Assembly: GCF_001661345.1 (NCBI RefSeq)
Contig: NW_017962913.1
Span: forward strand, 2,988,694-3,052,693
Length of the DNA stretch: 64,000 bases
Reading direction: 5' to 3'
DNA from: Ascoidea rubescens DSM 1968
Lineage: Eukaryota; Ascomycota; Saccharomycetes; Ascoideales; Ascoideaceae
The notes under the pieces are model-generated. The model had not been told where the DNA came from, searched no databases, and worked only from the letters and a program-made list of their open reading frames with translations. Within the stretch, counting starts at the first letter, position 1. Each line of letters opens with the position of its first letter. Below are positions 51,357 through 61,115 of this stretch, in pieces. The position numbers and the translations under genes were made by a program.

Positions 51357-51915
51357 TTAAATTTTGTGTCTTAGAGAGGGTGCAACATGAAAGGGACTCC
51401 AAATACCTCTTGGGTTTTTATTTTTACTTGTGACGTTATTCTTGTATGAAGTTAATTGAGCAGATGAATTATTTTTGATTAAATCCAATTTTCTTTTAAT
51501 TTCAAAGGGTTTTAAATTTCTGACACAAATTGATTTGACTTGGTTGTAAGGATAGTAACCTTTTACGACAGGATGGCCGGTTTTTTTGATTATGTTGAAC
51601 TCGATTTTTGGATTTGAAGCAGCATAATCTTTTAATTCATTCAAAATGAACTGTCTCATTCCCTCGGCGGAACCATTCCAGTTACAATATTGTAAAACTA
51701 TTTTTTTGCACTGTATCAAGTATAATAGAATGAAGTGAGACCAAAAAGAAAAAAAAAAGAATAGAATAATAGAAAAGAAAGACAATTAATGATGTTAATA
51801 TAACAATTTAAAGAGGCCGGAAAAGTGCAAAAGAAGAGAGACAACATACAGGTAGCATGAATGTGCCCAAACCATTCATGGAAAGGGATGTTGCTGATAG
51901 TGGTTTGACGGGCAT
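51357..51915 (-). CDS. MRPL51: Mitochondrial ribosomal protein mL43, spliced
   Basis: A two-exon gene: exon 1 is 51850-51915 (22 codons) and exon 2 is 51357-51710, giving 139 residues. S. cerevisiae Mrpl51 has 140. Splicing joins NGLGTFMLP to CKKIVLQYCNWNGSAEGMRQ, matching the L51/S25/CI-B8 thioredoxin-like domain. Further blocks are IIKKTGHPVVKGYYP, VKSICVRNL and the C-terminal RGIWSPFHVAPSLRHKI. It belongs to the large mitoribosomal subunit. The unspliced frame begins with an ATG inside the intron and a spurious hydrophobic leader. It is divergent from a second mitochondrial gene. Confidence 0.94.
51711..51849 (-). other. Intron of MRPL51
   Basis: A 139-base intron on the minus strand. It has GTATGT at 51849, a likely branch point TATTAAC (plus strand 51794-51800) and the 3' site ATACAG ending at 51711. 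Removal gives a perfect family match across the junction. Confidence 0.92.
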
Positions 51916-52170
51916 TATTAACAGTTATTAGACGTGTATTAAAGAATAACTTTTTATGAAAATGAACCCAAAATGCAGTAAATTGATTTTATTCAATATA
52001 ATTTAGGTTGATTATATCCTCACTCTCGGTTGGGATATTTCCGTGAAAAAAAGAAAATTGTCATGTGATGCGGACTGGTAAATCCGCAAGAAAAATCCGG
52101 ATTTGATATTTTGCAGATTTCAGTGGAGAAGTGATGGAATACTGAGGAAAGAAAAATAAGCTGAATCGAA
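51916..52170. promoter_or_regulatory. Shared promoter of two mitochondrial genes
   Basis: 255 bases separate the divergent ATGs of MRPL51 and the NDUFAF3-like gene. The stretch is AT-rich with no obvious TATA box. Coordinate expression is plausible, but no specific motif was identified. Confidence 0.6.
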
Positions 52171-52785
52171 ATGGCAGCAAGCAGATGGTTAAGAAGTGTC
52201 GGAAAACTTGCACGATATGGTAGCTTAGGGTTAAGAAGAGAATTTCATAGCAAGAATAGCTCTGTTTATTTGGGTGGATTGAAAACTCAAAAGGTAGGAG
52301 ATACTGCGCTATCAAAATTCGATATCTATGCCGGATTGACTGGACCAAAAAATTCAGTGGAATCAGTATTATCGAACGGGTTTCTATTAACAAATGGGCT
52401 AATCATCAGATCAACAAATGTTATTCCTGAGAACAACGACAATGAGATTAATAAAAAACAGAAAATTGTTGGTGCAATACTACTTAATAATGAAACATTT
52501 GAGATTGATTTGTCGAATAACTATGAAATCATCAACAACTTCATTTTGAAGTTCAATGAGAAATCCTTGAGCATATTCAGGTTGATTCACCCCAAACCAG
52601 ACTTGTTAGTGATTGGACTAGGGAAAAAAACAAGAATGTTGGATCAAAGCAACAAGAACTTCTTCAAGGAGTTGGGCATCCAGCTCGAGGTGACCAGCAC
52701 CTTGAATGCCTGCAAAAACTTTGACATACTCTCAACTGAGAGGAAAGACCAGATAGGAGCCCTCCTCCTCCCACCTAACGTCTAA
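52171..52785 (+). CDS. Mitochondrial complex I assembly factor, NDUFAF3-like
   Basis: A 204-residue mitochondrial protein. MAASRWLRSVGKLARYGSLG and on to RREFHS is a presequence. The rest matches the Mth938/NDUFAF3 fold: GFLLTNGLIIRS, HPKPDLLVIGLGKKTR, ELGIQLEVTSTLNACKNFDI and the C-terminal DQIGALLLPP. In animals and fungi NDUFAF3 works with NDUFAF4 in early assembly of the Q module of respiratory complex I. S. cerevisiae has lost complex I, so this gene suggests that the host still has it. The ATG used is the first and gives a good presequence. Confidence 0.85.
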   Translation: MAASRWLRSVGKLARYGSLGLRREFHSKNSSVYLGGLKTQKVGDTALSKFDIYAGLTGPKNSVESVLSNGFLLTNGLIIRSTNVIPENNDNEINKKQKIVGAILLNNETFEIDLSNNYEIINNFILKFNEKSLSIFRLIHPKPDLLVIGLGKKTRMLDQSNKNFFKELGIQLEVTSTLNACKNFDILSTERKDQIGALLLPPNV

Positions 52786-53269
52786 TGCAGCTGTTTGTGC
52801 AAACCGAGCAGCTCTAGCTTCAAAACCATCCACTCTGTAAATACAAAGAAGCGTTCCAGCGCTGTGGATTCGGTGCACAAACGCTGCGGCACGCACGCTC
52901 TTATTTTGACCACATTCGCGCAAAACTTTCCCGCCGAGGAAAAACCAACTGAAAAAAACGCTGTCTACTGCACAATTACGTAAAAGCCTGATAAGATGCT
53001 GCTGCACACGCACGCATGCTATATCACGCAGCGAGCCGCCTGAGATAAGATCACGCGCCCATTTGCCGGCTGCAGATAACAGTCGTTGCGAGGAGAGGCC
53101 ATCCATCTCAGGCGAAAAGTATAAATACTCCAGCTTCTCGTTGTTTGCCTTCCTCTGAGTTTCTTCTCCTAAGCTGTCTTCTTTTCCTTTTTTACTTTCT
53201 CTGTCTACTTTTTACTGCTTCTTTTCTCTGTCCTCTTGCTCTCTGCTCTCTGCTCTCTGTTGTCTGCTA
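52786..53269 (+). promoter_or_regulatory. Promoter of the AVT gene with GATA sites
   Basis: This 484-base GC-rich region has three GATAA cores: GATAAG at 52990-52995, GATAAG at 53044-53049 and GATAAC at 53075-53080. Such sites bind nitrogen-responsive GATA factors. A TATAAATA element at about 53121-53128 lies 145 bases before the ATG. A GCTCTCT tandem repeat (53238-53259) fills the leader just before the start codon. Confidence 0.6.
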
Positions 53270-55603
53270 ATGATGCCCTCCAGTTCTTACCTTGGTCGAG
53301 ATAACAGAAATGCCTCCTTCTCATCAAATATCAACCCAATGTCCTTGGTAGCTGGCGATCCTGGTGTTGCTGGGTCTCCCGTAAGACACCAAAACATTCT
53401 CAAGCTAACAAACTCTCCCTCGAATAATCATCTTAATGATCTTTACAACCCCAACTCAAGCTCAAACTTGAATCTTAAAAACTTGAGAAATAGTAGTTAC
53501 AACTCTTTAAATCACTCGTTTCTAAACAGAAACAACAGCACATCAATAAACAACACCACCAATACTAGCAGTAACAACAACTTGTCAAATTTGTTCATGA
53601 AAAGATCAGTGTCTATTCCAAATTCTAACGCAAACCCATTTGACGACCTCAATAACTTGAATAATAACCTCAATAATAACAGCAGCAACTCGAAACTACC
53701 CTTAATTAAACATGATCCCCCAATGTCCTCAAATAATTCAGTCTTCACCGCCTCCACAAATTGGTCTCACTCAAATAATCATTCCCCTCAACAACCTTCC
53801 CAACTACAAAACTTAACCATAGAAAATCAAAACGAAAATTTAGAGATTTTAAACAGCGTTAAAAATCATCTTATAACCAATCCAAATATTGACCCAATAA
53901 CTCTTCAAGGTGGTGACATAACAAGAGATTTATATAAATTTGCAAATTCAAATTCAAAGGATAACGTTTCTTTTATTTCAACTAATTCAAATATTCTCAA
54001 TACAAACCTAATTAATAACAACAATTTACCTAATAATGACACTGAAAATAACTTAACTATAAAACCATCCAGAAGATCTTCTTTTAACTTGAACGAAAGA
54101 CGACAGTCCATTGCAAGTGCAATCAATGTTCCTGGTGGTTTTAGAAGAGAATTTATTATTAAAAAAGTTATAAATAATTCAAATCATAATAACCCCAAAT
54201 CAAGCAAACTAACTTCAAATACAAACAACAGTAATGACGATATCACTTTACCTCCCTTTTTAACTCGAAATTTCATGGAATTTTTGTCTATTTATGGTCA
54301 TTTTGCTGGTGAAAATTTGGAAGATTACGATTTTAAAACCTGTGCAATTAAATTACCCTCAAAATCAATTGATGAAGAAACTCCTCTTTTATCCGAATCT
54401 TCCTCCACTAATATCTCTTCTTCAGCTTTTAATAAACAAAAAGGAACTGCAACTCCGTTAAAGGCCTTCTTCCTATTATTTAAAGCATTTATAGGTACTG
54501 GTATCTTATTTTTACCAAAGGCCTTTTTAAATGGTGGCTTACTTTTTTCTTCAATTGTTTTATTCTTCTTTGGTTTATACTCTTATTGGTGCTATTACCT
54601 ATTAGTCCAAACTAAATCTGCTACAAATGTCTCCTCTTTTGGTGACATTGGTTTAATCCTATTTGGCTATAAAATGAAACTTCTCATTTTATTTTCAATA
54701 GTCTTATCTCAAATTGGCTTTGTAGCTACTTATTTGGTATTCACAAGTAATAACTTGATTGCATTCATTAAAAACATCTTTAATTTCGATGTCTCATTCA
54801 TTTTTATGTTATCAATCCTATGTCTAATCTTTATGCCATTATCTTTAATTAGAAACATTACAAAATTATCTTTAGCTGCATTATTTGCCAACGTTTTCAT
54901 TTTTTTCGGTTTGATCGTCATTGTTTATTACACTTCATTTCATTTAATTCTTAATGGTCCGGCCAACGATATTATTTTTTTCAATTCAAATGATTGGCCC
55001 TTATTCATAGGTGTAGCCATTTTTTCCTTTGAAGGTATTGGTTTAATTATCCCAATTCAAGAATCAATGGCTCAACCAGAAAAATTTCCAAAAGTTATGT
55101 TTTTAGTCATAGTTTCAATTTCAATTTTAATGATCTCAATTGCTTCATTATGTTATATGACTTATGGCTCAAAAACCCTAACTGTAATTATACTAAATTT
55201 ACCACAAGATTCAATCTTTGTCAATCTAATTCAGCTATTCTATTCTTTAGCTATTTTATTATCTTCTCCTTTGCAATTGTTTCCTGTTATTAAAATCTTG
55301 GAAAACAATATTTTTGGTCCAAATTTACATGGCAAATTTGATTGGAAAATTAAATGGTTAAAAAACTTTTTCAGATTTTCAATCGTTATCCTGTGCACCC
55401 TTATTGCAATTTATGGTGCTGATAACTTGGATAGATTTGTCTCATTGGTTGGTTGTCTTGCTTGCATTCCTTTAGTTTATATGTACCCTCCAATGCTTCA
55501 TTATAAATCCTGTGCAAAGGACAAACTTGCCAGACTTTCTGATATTTGTTTAGTCATATTTGGTGGAATAGCTCTCATTTACACAACTTCTCATCTCTTG
55601 TGA
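53270..55603 (+). CDS. Vacuolar amino acid exporter, Avt3/Avt4-like
   Basis: A 777-residue amino acid/auxin permease-family transporter. The first 390 or so residues are a Ser/Asn-rich cytosolic domain with ETPLLSES just before the membrane region. About 11 transmembrane segments follow, beginning KAFFLLFKAFIGTGILFLPK, a hallmark of the family. Others are FGDIGLILFG, FEGIGLIIPIQESMAQPEKF, and LDRFVSLVGCLACIPLVYMY. Yeast Avt3 and Avt4 export neutral (and, for Avt4, basic) amino acids from the vacuole to the cytosol. The long N-terminus and match favour this pair over Avt1, but I cannot choose between them. Upstream GATA sites fit nitrogen regulation. Confidence 0.9.
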   Translation: MMPSSSYLGRDNRNASFSSNINPMSLVAGDPGVAGSPVRHQNILKLTNSPSNNHLNDLYNPNSSSNLNLKNLRNSSYNSLNHSFLNRNNSTSINNTTNTSSNNNLSNLFMKRSVSIPNSNANPFDDLNNLNNNLNNNSSNSKLPLIKHDPPMSSNNSVFTASTNWSHSNNHSPQQPSQLQNLTIENQNENLEILNSVKNHLITNPNIDPITLQGGDITRDLYKFANSNSKDNVSFISTNSNILNTNLINNNNLPNNDTENNLTIKPSRRSSFNLNERRQSIASAINVPGGFRREFIIKKVINNSNHNNPKSSKLTSNTNNSNDDITLPPFLTRNFMEFLSIYGHFAGENLEDYDFKTCAIKLPSKSIDEETPLLSESSSTNISSSAFNKQKGTATPLKAFFLLFKAFIGTGILFLPKAFLNGGLLFSSIVLFFFGLYSYWCYYLLVQTKSATNVSSFGDIGLILFGYKMKLLILFSIVLSQIGFVATYLVFTSNNLIAFIKNIFNFDVSFIFMLSILCLIFMPLSLIRNITKLSLAALFANVFIFFGLIVIVYYTSFHLILNGPANDIIFFNSNDWPLFIGVAIFSFEGIGLIIPIQESMAQPEKFPKVMFLVIVSISILMISIASLCYMTYGSKTLTVIILNLPQDSIFVNLIQLFYSLAILLSSPLQLFPVIKILENNIFGPNLHGKFDWKIKWLKNFFRFSIVILCTLIAIYGADNLDRFVSLVGCLACIPLVYMYPPMLHYKSCAKDKLARLSDICLVIFGGIALIYTTSHLL

Positions 55604-56891
55604 TAGAAAACTTCTCAAAATAAAATTTTGATTTGGAATTGTTTGCAAATTAATTATAAAACTCTTATGAACTTCTTATAAATCAATAATAGATGTTGCT
55701 CTACTCTCCTAATTAGGGTTTTGGTATTATTTCATATATTTTTCTTTGTATTTTTTGTTTAGGGTTATTTTTACTATTGTTTTTCTTATATTTGTTTTGT
55801 TGTGTTTCTCATTTCTATTTTTATTATTCTTTGATGTAATTTTTTTTTTTCCACTAAATTATCAATGATACTTACAAGAAGGTTACCACGTTATGGGTCA
55901 AATTTTCATCACAGCTATTTTCACTTTTCTTTTTAACTCATTTTCATGCTCGTCTTAAAAAACTGTTCTCACACTGGCTACTCATTCAACTCCATTTACA
56001 TAGGCATAATTCTTGACAGAAATTGATAGAAATACACATCCTCTCTGCATCAAAAATGTAAGACCTTCTAAGACCAGCTCTCAGCCAATCTGGCTCAACC
56101 TCTCGTATTCGCCTCTTATCCCACTCCATACTCTTTAGGTGTTGCTCAGGTCCTGCTTAGCATGCCCATATTGTATGTTCACATTGTTTGCTCAGAGTGC
56201 ATGTTTCAATTGTATGCATTTTATATTTAGCAGTGAGATTCCAATTAACCTCTGTACGATTCGATGAAGGGATTTGCCCCAACATGCCTTGGTCCAACAC
56301 TGCCTTTCCACACTCCAAAGAAACTTCTCTCCAACGCCAATAGTCTGATCGAACAAAGTCAGAAGAACACACTAAACAACAAACCGAAGATGGAAGAGCT
56401 GCTCTAAAGACCTCCTAACTGCTGTTTTGCCATAGAAGACAAAAGACCTAGCGATTCGCTTATAAAGAGACAACCTACAGCACTTTGTCGTTGATACACT
56501 CAGCTGTAATCGGTGCAACAGAAGCTACTCCTAACCACTCTTACAATAATTATCCTTTAGACTTGCAACTTGTTTATAATTAGCAGTTTTGCTTTACTGT
56601 TTTCAAGCACTCTTGGTGGTTTGCCAAAAAAGCTTTACATGTTCAGCTAGATATTCTAAGTTCATTCTGCCATCAAACCTCGACATACATTCTGTTTAAT
56701 TACGAGGAAGACATAGGAGGAGTGAATAACTGTCGTGTGAAAAAAATATTATTTCGTATATCAAATATTTCTATCTACCAAGATAGTCTTCTTCCTGTTT
56801 TATATATAGCCATTCATATATTCCCTTTTCTACTATCTCTTTGCTGTGCTAAAATTGGTTGCAATTTGCTTCTATTGGTCTGTTGTGAACA
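55604..56891. other. Long intergenic stretch upstream of an unknown gene
   Basis: This 1.29 kb stretch lies between two rightward genes. The first 300 bases are T-rich (3' region). 55960-56480 is of mixed composition without a credible frame. A TATATA element at 56803-56808 lies 85 bases before the next ATG. I looked for tRNA-like boxes and spliced exons and saw none. Confidence 0.55.
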
Positions 56892-59800
56892 ATGTATCAC
56901 AGTATTGTAATCCAGCTTATCCTCCTATTGCTCATTTATTACATATATAGCCAGAAGAAGAGGTACCAAAAGATAATAAATCATTTGGAAACTACAAATA
57001 AAGAGTTTTCCTTAAAGAATACAAACTTGAAGAAAATCAATTTTAATAATTATATTACCATAACCAAAAACTCATATCAAATCACAAAATTAAATTCAAA
57101 ACTCAATAAAGTTACAACTAGTTATAATAATCATTTAAATTTCATCTATTCGTCTTTTAAATCAAAATTGAAGCTAATGAATAATTCTTTAACCAAATCT
57201 CAAAATACAATTCAAAATTTGTTAAATGAAAATAATTTATTAAAATTGAAGTTTGCTCAGTTAAACTCACTAACAACTGATTTAAATGAAAACTTGGTAA
57301 TTTTATCAAATGAAATTTCAAAATCTTCAAACTTGGATAAAATTAATACAAATAACAATATTATTAATAATAAAATTTATGAAAAAATTAATTTAAAACA
57401 AATAAATAAACCAAGTGGAGAAATTAAATTTGAAAATGAAATTGACAATGAAATGGACGATGAAATAGCCTCTTTATATTTGTCTGGAGATGAATCAAAT
57501 ATATCCATAAACACAGCTGAAACTAGATCAACTGCTTTCTCTTCTACAAATCATAAACCCAAACTTATAATTATATCTAACAAAAGTTCAAGAAAAAATT
57601 CAGATGTTGAATCTCCTTTGTCTCTTGTTTCAAATACAAATAACCCAAATTACATTAAATTTAATCAGAAAAAACCTCAACTAGAAAATCTTCCTGAAGA
57701 TGAATCTGTTCCAATCAACGATGTAAAACCTTTAACTACAATATCAAACTTGAACTCTATTTCAGATTCAAATTTAATTTCAGCTCCAACATCAAATCAA
57801 CTGCAATATCCATTGTCAAATACAACATCAAAGGCTACATTAACTATTGTATCAGACGAACCATCTGGACTAAATAAAAATTTTCCTCCTGCTTCAAATC
57901 CCAAGTCAATTGAACGATCTTCAAATTCTATATTGAGCTTGGATTTACCAATTTTTAGTAATATTTTTGATCAAAATACAGGGAATACTAATAAAAGTAC
58001 TGGTAATAATATTGACACTAATAACAATTCGGAAAATTCTGGAGTTTTAGTGCAGACAACTACTCAACCTATATACTACCCTAGTCCTAATTTGAATGAA
58101 AAAAACAAAGATTCACTCCATTTTATCAGTTATCCACACTCCTTCAGCAAATCAACACCTGATTTTCATCAATCTGGTAATTCAGTTAATGACATTATCA
58201 AGGGACATGAAAGTATTTGTTCTTCAATTTCAGCCTCAACTATCTCTGATCCTAATTTTTTTAAAAGTAATGTATTGAAAATCAGTGTAATGGAGCCATT
58301 ATCATCAACCGACTCATGGTTTGATATCGATAACAAAAATACTATACATCTTAGGAGCAAAGATTCGATAAGTTCAATTAACCGTTTTAATTCAAAAAAT
58401 CATAAAATCATTTCAAGAGGTAATTCACAGTTATCTCAGTTATCTACATTAAGCAATAGTATATCAAAGTATATGACTTTAACCGATATTAAATTGTTAA
58501 ACGAAGATGAATTAAATGAAAATGATAATGCTCTGGAATTCTCCATTGATGTTTTAAAAACATTTGATCAAGTTATTGAAAAATGCAATAGTAAAGAGCG
58601 CTTAACAATGGGTAAAAATTTTGAAAATAATAAAAGTAAGTTAATTCTGAGTAATGAAATAGATGTTACACAGGAAATTCAAGATTTCATTAATAGTAGC
58701 AAGCAATTTAAAGAGTTTTCAGAATCTGGATTTTTGTTAAATAATTATATCCGCGGCAGCAATATCAATATAAATGAGACTGAAATTGGTAGTGAAGATA
58801 TTAGTGATGATGCAAAAATTGATGCAAAAATTGATGCAAAAATTGATGCAAAAGTTGATGCTAAAATTGATGCTAAAATTGATGCTAAAATTGAAATTAA
58901 AGCTGAAACTGAAACTGAAACTGACAAAAACCATAAAGTTAGTAAACCTATGGAAAATCATTTATTTAGTATGAACAGCTTCAATTTTTCGGACGAAAAT
59001 ATCAGTAATAATCATGGATATAAAGTTGATAATCATTCGACCTTTGGAAGCTCTCTTGGTAATAAAAAACAAAGGAGAGTTTCATTTTTAGCAGCTCCAA
59101 AAGTCAATATAATACCAGATAATGAGTTTATTAGATATACTAATGATGATTATGAGTATAATTACACCAATAATCATGGGTGCAATCATAATGGTACCAA
59201 CGACAATAATATTATTGTTGGGGATATTGATAGCAATGAAAATAATACAAAGAGATATTCCTTTACGGATATTGATATTAGTAGCCCCGATGAAGTTCAG
59301 ATCCATTTAAATAATCAATTAAATATGTTAAAAAAATTTGAGAGTGATAATCATCAAAAAAGCCAATCCCTTTGTTTAGAAGATTTTTTCAATAAAAATA
59401 GCGAGGATTATGTTAATTATAATATTCCCAAAAGCAATAAATTATTAACCAAAAACAATGCGCAGACGTTAATAACCACCAATGATAAAGCAATGATACT
59501 AAGGCAAAATAATTATAAGGAGAGAAATGATATTGATAATTTCTTGTTTAATGGGGAAAAAAGTGATAATTCTCATAACTTTAAGGAACTTACACAAAAT
59601 AGACACAACAATTCACGATTATCTTTTAGTTTGAATGAGATCTCTAAATTTTCAAGATTTAGTAGAAACATGGAAACAGTTCAAAACATGACTGAAAATG
59701 TGGGAACCAGTGATAAAAATGGTAATAAGATTCTCAACAATGGTACTGCCAAACTTAGTAAAAAACGAGGGTTACATACTCATCAAAAAACGTTGTCACT

Positions 59801-60119
59801 TTTTCACGATTTATTACTTATCAGCAAGAAAGGATTGAATGAAAAAGACCAGCCAGTGTCCAGTGAAAAGACAATAGAGGTTGAAAAAGAAAAGGAAAAA
59901 AAGAAGGAAAAGAAACACAGCAGAAGCTCTGAAAATTTGACTAATTTTTTAAAAAAAAACACCAAAAGTAATTCCAATAGCCGTGATGATAGATGTCCTG
60001 CAAACAGTAGAGATAAAATTATGATTAGTAAACCCCAGCTAATGTCAACCACGGTTACTTACAATAATAAGTTGGTTGACCGAGAAAAGATTATGAATAT
60101 GGGGAGCAAAACTTGTTGA
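56892..60119 (+). CDS. Membrane-anchored disordered protein, unrecognised
   Basis: A 1075-residue protein of unknown family. The N-terminus MYHSIVIQLILLLLIYYIYS is a single membrane anchor followed by a basic stop (QKKRYQK) and a coiled-coil-prone region to about residue 145. The remainder is disordered, Ser/Asn/Lys-rich and probably phosphorylated. Residues about 640-665 are a tandem of DAKI units (one DAKV), grading into KAETETETD. Near residue 725, KKQRRVSFLAAPKV contains a classic RVxF phosphatase-1 docking motif. RGLHTHQKTLSLFHDLLLIS near 960-980 is the most ordered-looking conserved-type block. The topology suggests an ER, Golgi or plasma-membrane scaffold with the bulk in the cytosol. 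No homologue is recognised. Confidence 0.75.
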   Translation: MYHSIVIQLILLLLIYYIYSQKKRYQKIINHLETTNKEFSLKNTNLKKINFNNYITITKNSYQITKLNSKLNKVTTSYNNHLNFIYSSFKSKLKLMNNSLTKSQNTIQNLLNENNLLKLKFAQLNSLTTDLNENLVILSNEISKSSNLDKINTNNNIINNKIYEKINLKQINKPSGEIKFENEIDNEMDDEIASLYLSGDESNISINTAETRSTAFSSTNHKPKLIIISNKSSRKNSDVESPLSLVSNTNNPNYIKFNQKKPQLENLPEDESVPINDVKPLTTISNLNSISDSNLISAPTSNQLQYPLSNTTSKATLTIVSDEPSGLNKNFPPASNPKSIERSSNSILSLDLPIFSNIFDQNTGNTNKSTGNNIDTNNNSENSGVLVQTTTQPIYYPSPNLNEKNKDSLHFISYPHSFSKSTPDFHQSGNSVNDIIKGHESICSSISASTISDPNFFKSNVLKISVMEPLSSTDSWFDIDNKNTIHLRSKDSISSINRFNSKNHKIISRGNSQLSQLSTLSNSISKYMTLTDIKLLNEDELNENDNALEFSIDVLKTFDQVIEKCNSKERLTMGKNFENNKSKLILSNEIDVTQEIQDFINSSKQFKEFSESGFLLNNYIRGSNININETEIGSEDISDDAKIDAKIDAKIDAKVDAKIDAKIDAKIEIKAETETETDKNHKVSKPMENHLFSMNSFNFSDENISNNHGYKVDNHSTFGSSLGNKKQRRVSFLAAPKVNIIPDNEFIRYTNDDYEYNYTNNHGCNHNGTNDNNIIVGDIDSNENNTKRYSFTDIDISSPDEVQIHLNNQLNMLKKFESDNHQKSQSLCLEDFFNKNSEDYVNYNIPKSNKLLTKNNAQTLITTNDKAMILRQNNYKERNDIDNFLFNGEKSDNSHNFKELTQNRHNNSRLSFSLNEISKFSRFSRNMETVQNMTENVGTSDKNGNKILNNGTAKLSKKRGLHTHQKTLSLFHDLLLISKKGLNEKDQPVSSEKTIEVEKEKEKKKEKKHSRSSENLTNFLKKNTKSNSNSRDDRCPANSRDKIMISKPQLMSTTVTYNNKLVDREKIMNMGSKTC

Positions 60120-60566
60120 ATATCTACAACAATTCATTTGGTTGCTGTTTTTTAGCATCAAAGAAAATTTGGGGTTTGGATGAAGATTTTGGTATGGTCA
60201 AATTCAAAACAATTGAACAACTGCTTAATTTAAGTAAAGCAGTCGGCTTTTAGATTTCATTAATAGTTTGGGACCTGTAGGAAAATGAAAGGGTATTTTA
60301 ATTAACAAGTTAATATCTTAATGCAATTAATAGCTTAGATTATTGTATGGTATTTCATTTATATATCTTAAGGATATTACCTTTTTTCTCCAGAATGCCC
60401 ATTCGATTCAGAATGATTAATTTTTGTTCTCTTTCTCTCAATTTTCGGATCAACAAGGTGTGGTAGGGGAAGAAGTAGGTGTATTTAGTTGCAAGTAGGG
60501 AGGGAATACCGTATATATAAGAGATTGACCGCAAAAGAAGAACTATAGCAATGGTACTTTTTGAAA

Positions 60567-60599
60567 ATGCGGGGCTATGTATAAATATGCGGGGCTATG
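60567..60599 (+). repeat. Direct repeat of ATGCGGGGCTATG
   Basis: The 13-base word occurs twice, at 60567-60579 and 60587-60599, with a period of 20 bases and an AT-rich spacer. It is just left of the LTR-like region. Confidence 0.9.
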
Positions 60600-60897
60600 A
60601 AACCGTTAGATTTTGCTGCTATGGCCTGTAAATGGTTGGTACCACTTTGGATCTATTCTGTTTTTGATACTAATCTCTTTTTCCAGAGGATAGTTAGGAT
60701 ATTAAGATTTGCAACGAAAATTCTTTGCAGCAGCTCTAGAAAGTTGATAACAGTAAATGCTGGACTTGCATGGTGTAAGGCACTCGGATCTCTGAACTCG
60801 ATTGCCACAGACGATCTAGCACATGCTGCCAGTCTGTCCCCGTGATTTCTAGGGCTTGGTTCGGGCTCGATGGTCGAAGAAAAAGAAAAGAATAATT

Positions 60898-61115
60898 TGT
60901 TGTTTTCAGTTTCGTCAAGCGAACGGAACTTGGTCCGACTATTTATAGCAAAACTTATCCGTATTTCGGATACGGATAGGAAATGTACGGATAGGATAAG
61001 CAATCCGCACGGGCTCTACCCCAGGCCCCCTATAAAAGGGGTCTGGGACCCTCGATTCCTTCGTTTGTACCTCTACACCTTAACACAATATTATGGATTC
61101 GCTACAACAATAACA
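60898..61115 (+). mobile_element. Probable solo LTR or LTR-element 3' remnant
   Basis: A 218-base segment with the build of a retrotransposon LTR: it starts TGTTGTT and ends AATAACA (near inverse of each other). It is preceded by a purine tract (60876-60891, GAAGAAAAAGAAAAGAA type) like a polypurine tract. A TATAAAA box sits between C-rich and G-rich arms (61021-61045), and a 9-bp hairpin lies at 60956-60978. AATTTG occurs near both edges (60894-60899 and 61115-61120), though a clean target duplication is not certain. The 60600-60870 flank has GC content unlike its surroundings and could be internal-element relic. Family (Ty1/copia or Ty3) not determined. Confidence 0.4.

Noticed and set aside
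60597-61003. Short frames on both strands beside the LTR-like segment
   Set aside because: No clear domain; if they are element relics they are too degraded to call as genes.
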